NCBI GenBank assembly: GCA_016234535.1
Contig: JACRBH010000179.1
Coordinates: forward strand, 1-54,478
Direction: 5' to 3'
Origin: Chloroflexota bacterium
GTDB taxonomy: Bacteria; Chloroflexota; Anaerolineae; Anaerolineales; Villigracilaceae
DNA: 54,478 bases
Below, one piece after another: positions 51,701-54,478 of this stretch. Both the position numbers and the translations under genes were made by a program. The notes beneath the pieces were generated by a model. That model had not been told where the DNA came from, did not search any database, and saw only the letters and a list, made by a program, of their open reading frames with translations. Every line of letters begins with the position of its first letter. Positions within the stretch are counted from its first letter, which is position 1.

Positions 51701-52203
51701 CGGAGTGGAGGAAGGAAAACATCCATTTGGATGAGTTGAGTGTGAATGTAGCGCGCAGTCAACTGATCGAAGCGATGAACCGAGGAACAGCGCTGGTGAC
51801 CTTCACCGGGCATTCGGGTCCGCAGGAGTGGACGTTCAGCAACCTGTTCAACATTGGCAACGCGGCCACATTGACGAACGCAGGCAGACCGTTTGTGGTG
51901 GTGCAATGGGGCTGTTGGAACACGTATTATGTCGACCCGATCTACAACTATCTGGTGCAGAGTTTTCTGCTGAGCGGAGATCGGGGAGCGGCGGCGGTCT
52001 TGGGAGCGACCACCCTGGCCGACTCGGACTCCGAGCAGTTGTTGGGGCAGTTGCTAACCCCGCGGCTGACGCAGCCGGGCATGATGCTTGGACAGGCTCT
52101 GTTGCTTTCGAAGAAGGAACTGGCGCAAACCCATCCCGGACTGTTGGATGTCATGTTGGGCTGGTCGCTCATGGGCGATCCGGCGTTAGTCATCGAACCT
52201 TAG
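42796..52203 (+). CDS. Giant secreted protein with DUF11, PKD, SdrD-B and GEVED domains and a C-terminal C25 peptidase
   Basis: A 3135-residue exported protein. A signal peptide (helix ~12-28) is followed by a Gly-rich region (~240-485), then DUF11-like and related adhesin repeats (~545-1480, e.g. TKSTSTPSVPAGSTATYTI). A PKD domain (~1750-1825), an SdrD-B-like domain (~1870-1965) and a GEVED domain (~2150-2260, WMDFNQNGTI) come next. The last ~350 residues are a gingipain-like C25 cysteine peptidase: YLIIAHPDFM, YVLLVGGDTYDYRN, catalytic His in TFTGHSGPQEW (H3006) and Cys in VVVQWGCWNTYY (C3040). The ATG at 42796 follows GGAGG; the GTG at 42757 lacks one. It lies between the lasso cyclase and precursor genes. 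Confidence 0.88.
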   Translation: MKSISLRTFVFKRAWTFFLILLVVTPLTLAQTPTAVSADKAGVCGTPGYDGPAATLSGVVNSYYPGTGNPVAGATSIPVGTARTGGGAAIAAGDLLLVVQMQGADIDASNDQRYGSGVGTAAVVGNTVPYTTGEPQYAGGNVAANYSAGLYEYVVATGPVSAGSVPISSSLVNSYFYSNNTGGASQGQRRYQVVRIPQYSSATLNGTVTALRWDGSTGGIVAFDVAGELNWNGYTVDVSALGFRGGGGRQLAGGAGANTDYRTLSTVNANGAKGEGYAGTPRYLNDNGALLNNTVEGYPSGSFGRGAAGNGGGGSTDGNPANNDQNSGGGGGGNGGYGGMGGNAWSSGLVRGGFGGAPFGGSAPRLILGGGGGAGTTNNGTGSPGAGFASSGAAGGGVVMIRAGTIIGAGTINANGATANQTVLNDGGGGGGAGGSVVVIAKDGSGSVGTLTVTAVGGNGGLAWPAQTAAIDRHGPGGGGGGGFVYTSGAVTGSSSVAGGSNGTTINPPQAFGATPGGAGVLVTNVTPASIPDSISGANCVPVSLNTTKSTSTPSVPAGSTATYTITVSNAVGAGGASGVSISDDLPTGFEYVSTNSIALSGSAARTATSNPPVGTVTPAWGTFMIPGGGSVQIIFTVNVIDGTPLGTYQNPATATFADPVRTGAATLTSSYDPVSSSAEDVTVTAGPPAIAKSFSPDPILAGGTSVLTFTITNPNSGTALSGVAFSDSLPAAPSQMTVASPTGVTISGCGTPTFAPSVGASSLSFSGGTIAAGGTCVVTVNVTASTAGTYNNTSGAVSSTEGGTGNTSSASLTLNTAPTGCLPNQTLVTWNFDALALGTNTAPAYASKAGDVLAGTTVAAAGSGLATSTIAANGNSNPNNWESLSDFQAPIPANSYFEFTVDATKYTGLGMSFAMRRINTSGPTTVNVQYSVDGGSFVSFATHTNIPNGAYVTNNEVFGTALDNSTSNIRVRLYPSGATNNSRVVRLDDVTFSGCRTIQPPSMTKAFSPTSIPEGGVSTLTFTLSNANTLTALTGAAFSDNYPTNVVNAATPAVNNSCGGTVAAAAGDGGISLVGGTIPANGTCVISVNVTSATAGTYVNTSGNVSSLYGGTGTTPATSTLTVTAVADLGITKTDERLTVVSGQQVTYTLVITNTGTITATGVELKDTISSYLTYGSSTCGTPSINGYVYTWGLADIAAGASTSCTVTATVAGSLSDGTQIVNYAHISTTASEPNITNNEVSDIDTVQSTMVPDLQVTKTHSHATPLLAGDTITYTIAYTNAGQAATTGTGVVITDNLPSNASYVSSDPAGTLVGSTLTWNVGNLGIGASGSIEVVVTANSSLLPGAVVLNRVSIASPDGIDYNLMDNSATDSDVVVAPYVVIEKSVTGDSYVSGVLTYTIHWQNISTADAASVIITDVIPANTTLVPGSISSPGSEAGSTITWNLGTEVPGASGDVSFQVTIDNVNAGGDSQTGSTLSVEAGAGSVTVISKTSAYTSLPWCDSVYNPDCLTYTGIYQGSDSVGATGWNDNPRATVFDDTSWMQPYEADAETAYWLNASVLSAEWTSVHDGHQLPGTVDVTNGNATVTGTGTNFTGELAAGRFVTIGGTDYEILTISSATSMTLTTNYAGATATGLDYYTDGEVDPNYAFYRQAFCTPLNASNLDSTLSLSSDDTSFIYLNGVSLGQHTGAGAYTTFSGADGIQPGINILSVRLQNNTHGGHSAFGGADHSGVLFNLQASYSSLRPFASAPSMILAGQTVTFTIDENALGGRTPYNYKVDFGDGTSANYQLGSTFNHTYNTSGVYNATVTARAEDGCTGTDQVTINALETGTPVDSRILGNTASVSYSNLNDVPYSGQSGAGTEMDMGTLTGVVYNDTVRNGIFDDGELGLSGVTVTLRNSLGQIVASVQTDVNGVYSFSGLASGTYSVTETDPSGYNSTGDTEGANDNVVGGIVVAAGVTTSDNNFFDAEITNNPTISTIASPTTGETGIAGTFGDTATVSGGDNPTGSVTFTLYSDSICTTAVSGMSGSGVISGGEASWSSSWTPPLAGTYYWKASYPGDINNNPYTTGCLDANEQITITDPPRNFGHLPYPTYPSNLLGEDGAWSLTGDTYLGDSVTTATDGVNEAVYTPKASDDGVTNTPDVLWAVGANGGSMDLIITCPSGPCYLNGWMDFNQNGTINNYGEQIFTNLAVSAGNITRTFDIPSGTVFDGSRIYSRFRLTTQPMTDPQPNGVSLNGPTVLVGEIEDIYFEVSADGTTTPVTLSYFKAERQDDLVNFNWSTATETGNIGFNLYAIDGNGARIRLNPGLIPSNSVNSLDRQDYTYGAATTGDIFYIEDISILRDTRLHGPFTLGEEYGAQVNEDKIDWALIQDQHNQAQTDHQNSISIDMAIPAIALEADLENVAEESSVESQGDDSALTPDIVAPDEAQPDNTLEISPEQSLAEPGASRFNLMLTTTLNLKVRQSGLYRVTYEMLRDAGLELSRVASNRITLTNRGKEQPIYMQAGNTFGPGSYLEFYGQALDTIYTDTNIYTLQISRKPIGRIPLVNDQPAKGQTPPNAYSETLVVNNQRAYANYAPGHDAWYDTEMLAFTTPKSWNFPFQINGLANSSASTMELSVWGVTDWPQDSDHHLKVSVNGIALADEIFDGLVEKKLRLNLSEGALHEGTNTLQLTLPGDSGVEAELIALDQFSVTYPRAFIAQNGRLTFTAAGDSFRVSNLPSRDVIVYRMDKNGLARFEKVRVQASGGTFSVSFAGSSTSATYLVTTAEAMHVPSFEAVRQRVNLNRPAEYLIIAHPDFMDGVQPLVQAHQAQGMTVSVVDVTDLYTQYSHGVFDPQAIQKYIAYAVKNLGTQYVLLVGGDTYDYRNHLGVNSLSFIPSLYAKTGAIANFVPSDALYADLDQDNVPDVAIGRFPVRNVNELNLMVNKTLAYGGKEYGQTSVFASDRQDGAISFKAISDGLASGLPTEWRKENIHLDELSVNVARSQLIEAMNRGTALVTFTGHSGPQEWTFSNLFNIGNAATLTNAGRPFVVVQWGCWNTYYVDPIYNYLVQSFLLSGDRGAAAVLGATTLADSDSEQLLGQLLTPRLTQPGMMLGQALLLSKKELAQTHPGLLDVMLGWSLMGDPALVIEP

Positions 52204-52252
52204 TTGCTCATGGTGTTTAAGAGTTTCTATATCACTCAGGAGTTTATTTTCT

Positions 52253-52504
52253 ATGATTTACAATGAGCAACTGCCAAAAAATGAAAATGATGGGAAGTCC
52301 CGTAAGCCTTATCGCAAACCTCAACTCGCGACACTCGGAGATTTGCGCAGCCTGACTCTGGGCGGCTCCTTTGGGATAGGCGAATCGGGAGAGACCTCCC
52401 GAAAAGTCAAGGTGGGTCTTCCGTTTGGTGTTGTTGGCCCTGACGGCAGCACTCTTCTTCCCGATGGCAGTATTCTCCCGCCCGGTGAGCAGCCCAGGCC
52501 ATAA
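52253..52504 (+). CDS. Lasso-peptide precursor with unusually long core
   Basis: An 83-residue precursor. The leader (1-36) carries the recognition pattern Y20-x2-P23-x-L25-x3-G29-x5-T35 (YRKPQLATLGDLRSLTL), with Thr at the required -2 position. The predicted core starts at G37: GGSFGIGE, so Gly1 can bond to the Glu8 side chain, giving an eight-residue ring. The core is 47 residues long, against about 15-25 in known lasso peptides, and its tail is rich in Pro-Gly turns with a doubled PDGS element (GPDGSTLLPDGSILPPG). AGGAG lies ten bases before the ATG. It begins 49 bases after the giant gene and heads the A-K-B1-B2 set. Confidence 0.82.
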   Translation: MIYNEQLPKNENDGKSRKPYRKPQLATLGDLRSLTLGGSFGIGESGETSRKVKVGLPFGVVGPDGSTLLPDGSILPPGEQPRP

Positions 52505-52523
52505 TATGATCGGCTGAAAAACC

Positions 52524-53366
52524 ATGACATGCTACCGCATCGCCGGGCAGGAATTTTCTTTTCCCGGATTGACAATTCCAGAGTTATCTTTTTTTGCGAT
52601 TAAGAACCCGGATCAGACCGCGCTGACGCCTGATCCGGGTCCTTTGGCATTATCCTGTCAAACGGTGGGCTGGGTTGGCGAGGCAGAGCGCGAGGTGGAG
52701 GTTTGGTCTGCTCGAAACGGGACCCTGCTCAAGGTCCGTGGTGGAAGCGATTTTTTCATCAGCGCTGATGGAAGTTGTATCAGTAAAGCCGGTCCGCAGG
52801 AATTAGCGGGTTTGGACCGAGACATCCTGCTGGGGCCGGTGCTTGTTCTCGCGCTGGCTTTGCGAGGTATTTGGTGCCTTCATGCCAGTGCAGTAATGTG
52901 CAAAAGTGGTTTGATCGTTTTTCTGGGAGAATCGGGGCAGGGGAAATCCACACTGGCCGCGTACCTTTCCAGCATTGATGGAAGGTTGGTCGCGGACGAT
53001 ATTCTGCCGATAACACTTGGTTCGCGCGGAATGCAGGTGTGGCCGCATTTTCCTCAACTGAAATTACCCACCCATGTGCAACCCGCTGAAAAATTCCCGG
53101 AGCAGCTTCCCCTCGATCAGATCTGTGTTTTGTCGCGCGCCGATATGGATGAAATGCCCGAACTGCAACTCCTGCCTGCAGGACAGGCCGTGCAGAGTTT
53201 ATTGCGTCACACAGCCGGTACGCGCTTATTTGACTCAGCGTTGCTTTCTGGCCATTTGAGTTTCTGTGCCAACATCGGCAGGCAAATTCTTTTTAGCCAG
53301 TTGGTTTATCCCCACCGTAATGATGCGCTGCCCATCGTAAAGGAATTGTTGGAGGATATATGCTAA
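52524..53366 (+). CDS. HPr-kinase-like protein of the lasso cluster
   Basis: A 280-residue protein with an HPr kinase/phosphorylase-like C-terminal domain. The P-loop is FLGESGQGKSTLAAYL (near residue 134), preceded by LHASAVMCKSGLIVFL and followed by the acidic RLVADDILPI, the pattern that binds ATP and Mg. Such kinases occur in many lasso clusters, and in paeninodin synthesis the homologue phosphorylates the C-terminal Ser of the precursor. Here the core ends in Pro, so the target, if any, would be an internal Ser/Thr such as those in PDGS or GST. It starts 20 bases after the precursor stop and overlaps the next gene by seven bases. Confidence 0.85.
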   Translation: MTCYRIAGQEFSFPGLTIPELSFFAIKNPDQTALTPDPGPLALSCQTVGWVGEAEREVEVWSARNGTLLKVRGGSDFFISADGSCISKAGPQELAGLDRDILLGPVLVLALALRGIWCLHASAVMCKSGLIVFLGESGQGKSTLAAYLSSIDGRLVADDILPITLGSRGMQVWPHFPQLKLPTHVQPAEKFPEQLPLDQICVLSRADMDEMPELQLLPAGQAVQSLLRHTAGTRLFDSALLSGHLSFCANIGRQILFSQLVYPHRNDALPIVKELLEDIC

Positions 53367-53641
53367 CGTTGGATGCCAGCCTGCGCATTTCCACGAATGT
53401 TATTTTTACGGTTGTGGGGCAGGACGCGTTTTTGCTCAATACCCGGACTAATAAATATTATGCTTTGGAGGAAGTGGGCGTGCGCCTATGGGAACTGCTT
53501 AATGAGGGCAGGCAGCTTCGCGGGTGTTATCAGTTGCTGCTGAATGAATATGAAGTCGACCCTCCCCAACTGGAGCGCGATATATTGGAACTCATCGGCG
53601 CGTTGATGGAGAATGGCCTTGTTGAAGTCATTGAAGAATAA
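53360..53641 (+). CDS. PqqD-like RiPP recognition protein (lasso B1)
   Basis: A 93-residue PqqD/RRE-fold protein that binds the leader peptide and delivers the precursor to the leader peptidase and cyclase. The fold is recognised from VIFTVVGQDAFLLNTRTNKY, then YALEEVGVRLWELLNEGRQL (the helix and turn typical of PqqD), and the C-terminal winged-helix part DPPQLERDILELIGALMENG followed by LVEV. It overlaps the kinase stop (ATGCTAA), so the two are coupled. The gene order A-K-B1-B2 matches known lasso clusters with a split B protein, except that C lies elsewhere. Confidence 0.9.
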   Translation: MLTLDASLRISTNVIFTVVGQDAFLLNTRTNKYYALEEVGVRLWELLNEGRQLRGCYQLLLNEYEVDPPQLERDILELIGALMENGLVEVIEE

Positions 53642-54098
53642 AGTGTTGCTTGCGCGGCAGTTTTTATTTTCGGAATGGCTGATTCTGATTGAAGCCTGGT
53701 GGTTGCTGTTGGGTTTTTATCTGGCATTGCGCTGGTTGAGCTATGGCCGCCTGAATAAATTAATGCCTTCAGCCATTGGCGAAGGCCTGACTTCATCCAG
53801 TCGCCTGGCATATGCGGAACGCTTGAAGCACTTGGTTGAAATATCCTCCCGTTTACACCTCTTGCATATTACCTGTTTGGTTAAATCATTTGCCCTGCGC
53901 TGGATGTTAACCAGGCGGGGCATATCAGTTCAGTTATGCATCGGTATTGGTAAAACATCAAGCGAGGTACATGCTCATGCATGGGTGGAAATGGCAGGCG
54001 TGCCAATCGGCGAAGCAGCGGATGTTGCTGACAGGTTCAAGATATTGGGGTCAGTTGAACAAGTGCTCCCCAGTGATTTTGATGCGCCGGTAATTTAA
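53613..54098 (+). CDS. Lasso-peptide leader peptidase (transglutaminase-like B2)
   Basis: A 161-residue B2 protein that cuts the leader after Thr(-2)-X. The transglutaminase-like catalytic residues are Cys in HITCLVKSFALRWMLTRRGI (near residue 92), His in VHAHAWVEMAG (near 127) and probably the Asp in EAADVAD. N-terminal residues 1-50 include a hydrophobic helix (IEAWWLLLGFYLALRWL) typical of B2 proteins. The ATG at 53613 overlaps the B1 gene by 29 bases with a ribosome site that is too close. A GTG at 53643, right after the B1 stop, is a fair alternative. No ABC exporter (lasD) follows, so export must depend on genes elsewhere. Confidence 0.9.
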   Translation: MALLKSLKNKVLLARQFLFSEWLILIEAWWLLLGFYLALRWLSYGRLNKLMPSAIGEGLTSSSRLAYAERLKHLVEISSRLHLLHITCLVKSFALRWMLTRRGISVQLCIGIGKTSSEVHAHAWVEMAGVPIGEAADVADRFKILGSVEQVLPSDFDAPVI

Positions 54099-54192
54099 TT
54101 ACCACCATACACACCTAATCGTGATTCCCTCCCGAAGGACACACCTGCGCTTGCATGCTGGTGCAAGTGCCGCTCCTAAGGAAGAGGAATCT

Positions 54193-54245
54193 GTAGCGCG
54201 ACATTTATTTCGCTTGGCTTGCAGGCGACATAAATGTCGCGCTAC
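54193..54245. repeat. Dispersed repeat family B, inner part only (copy 4)
   Basis: GTAGCGCGACATTTAT and its near complement ATAAATGTCGCGCTAC enclose 21 bases. This inner inverted pair of repeat B occurs here without the CTCACCTTACGC ends. It lies between the convergent lasso B2 and HD-GYP genes and may terminate either. Confidence 0.75.
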
Positions 54246-54258
54246 GAAGGTCACTAAA

Positions 54259-54478
54259 TTATTCTTCAGCCTTTATCACTGACAGGAATACATCAACAAG
54301 TTTGGGGTCGAAAAGGTGACCGGATTTTTCCCGCAGGTATTTGACCACCTCTCTGCGCGGCATTTTTTTGCGGTATGGCCGGTCACTGCTTAATGCATCC
54401 CACACATCGACAATTGCAAAGAGACGGGCAACAAGCGGTATCTCCTCTCCCTTTAAACCGCGGGGATATCCGCTGCCA
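54259..54478 (-). CDS. HD-GYP domain protein, C-terminal part (cut by window edge)
   Basis: The last ~72 residues of an HD-GYP phosphodiesterase that degrades cyclic di-GMP. At the window edge the frame reads GSGYPRGLKGEEIPLVARLF, the HD-GYP signature (preceded by an Asp codon that is cut). It continues AIVDVWDALSSDRPYRKKMP and EKSGHLFDPKLVDVFL, the conserved metal-site and closing helices. The stop is at 54259. The N-terminal sensor part lies outside the window. It is convergent with the lasso operon. Confidence 0.92.
   Translation of the reverse strand, partial: GSGYPRGLKGEEIPLVARLFAIVDVWDALSSDRPYRKKMPRREVVKYLREKSGHLFDPKLVDVFLSVIKAEE

Noticed and set aside
50641..51906. A 421-codon open frame on the minus strand opposite the C25 peptidase domain
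   Set aside because: Its translation is rich in His, Arg and Gln with no domain pattern, and the plus-strand frame there encodes a clear peptidase. It is a shadow caused by biased codon use.

Overview
The window looks like chromosomal DNA of a Chloroflexota bacterium, probably class Anaerolineae. This is inferred from S-layer-homology surface proteins, Thr/Pro-spacer lipoproteins, a split glycine decarboxylase and many dispersed short palindromes. No marker gene was searched. Most genes are housekeeping or environmental-response genes. Two accessory blocks stand out: a defence island at about 30.9-39.6 kb and a lasso-peptide locus at about 40.0-54.1 kb.

Layout. 0-5.5 kb (minus strand): cut-off aldo/keto reductase; ECF sigma factor operon with an AhpD-like protein and two membrane proteins; arsenite methyltransferase and ArsR sharing one operator motif; M3 oligopeptidase. 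5.8-12.8 kb (plus): greA-lysS, a dual-specificity phosphatase with a SIMPL protein, and a large membrane diguanylate cyclase. 12.8-19.5 kb: META lipoprotein, a three-gene ABC exporter and a beta-helix/FnIII/SLH surface protein. 19.8-22.6 kb (minus): a TipA-like thiopeptide-sensing MerR regulator beside a thiostrepton-resistance-type 23S rRNA methyltransferase. Both have near-identical 19-bp-spacer promoters, so they look like a drug-sensing resistance pair. 22.8-28.6 kb (plus): the SRP RNA gene, small membrane proteins, then a tandem glycine riboswitch with a terminator driving gcvH-gcvPA-gcvPB. 28.7-30.7 kb: lipoprotein, repeats and an HU-like protein.

Defence island. A 1636-aa single-chain Type ISP restriction-modification enzyme is followed by an AT-rich two-gene operon. 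Its first gene encodes a SMEK (restriction-nuclease-like) domain fused to an APAZ-like region, and its second a catalytically dead short prokaryotic Argonaute. A DUF3892 gene and a possible small RNA follow. Degenerate copies of the 3' end of the Type ISP gene lie on both sides of the Argonaute operon and again beyond the DUF3892 cassette, suggesting repeated cassette turnover at this site.

Lasso locus. A lasso-cyclase-type asparagine synthetase homologue without the glutaminase cysteine comes first. It is separated by mobile palindromes and a 9.4-kb gene (giant secreted protein ending in a gingipain-type C25 peptidase) from the precursor peptide, an HPr-kinase-like protein, a PqqD-like recognition protein (B1) and a transglutaminase-like leader peptidase (B2). 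The precursor has a textbook leader and a predicted Gly1-Glu8 ring, but an unusually long 47-residue core. The window ends in the 3' part of an HD-GYP phosphodiesterase gene.

All calls come from reading motifs and base patterns by eye. No similarity search or structure prediction was run.
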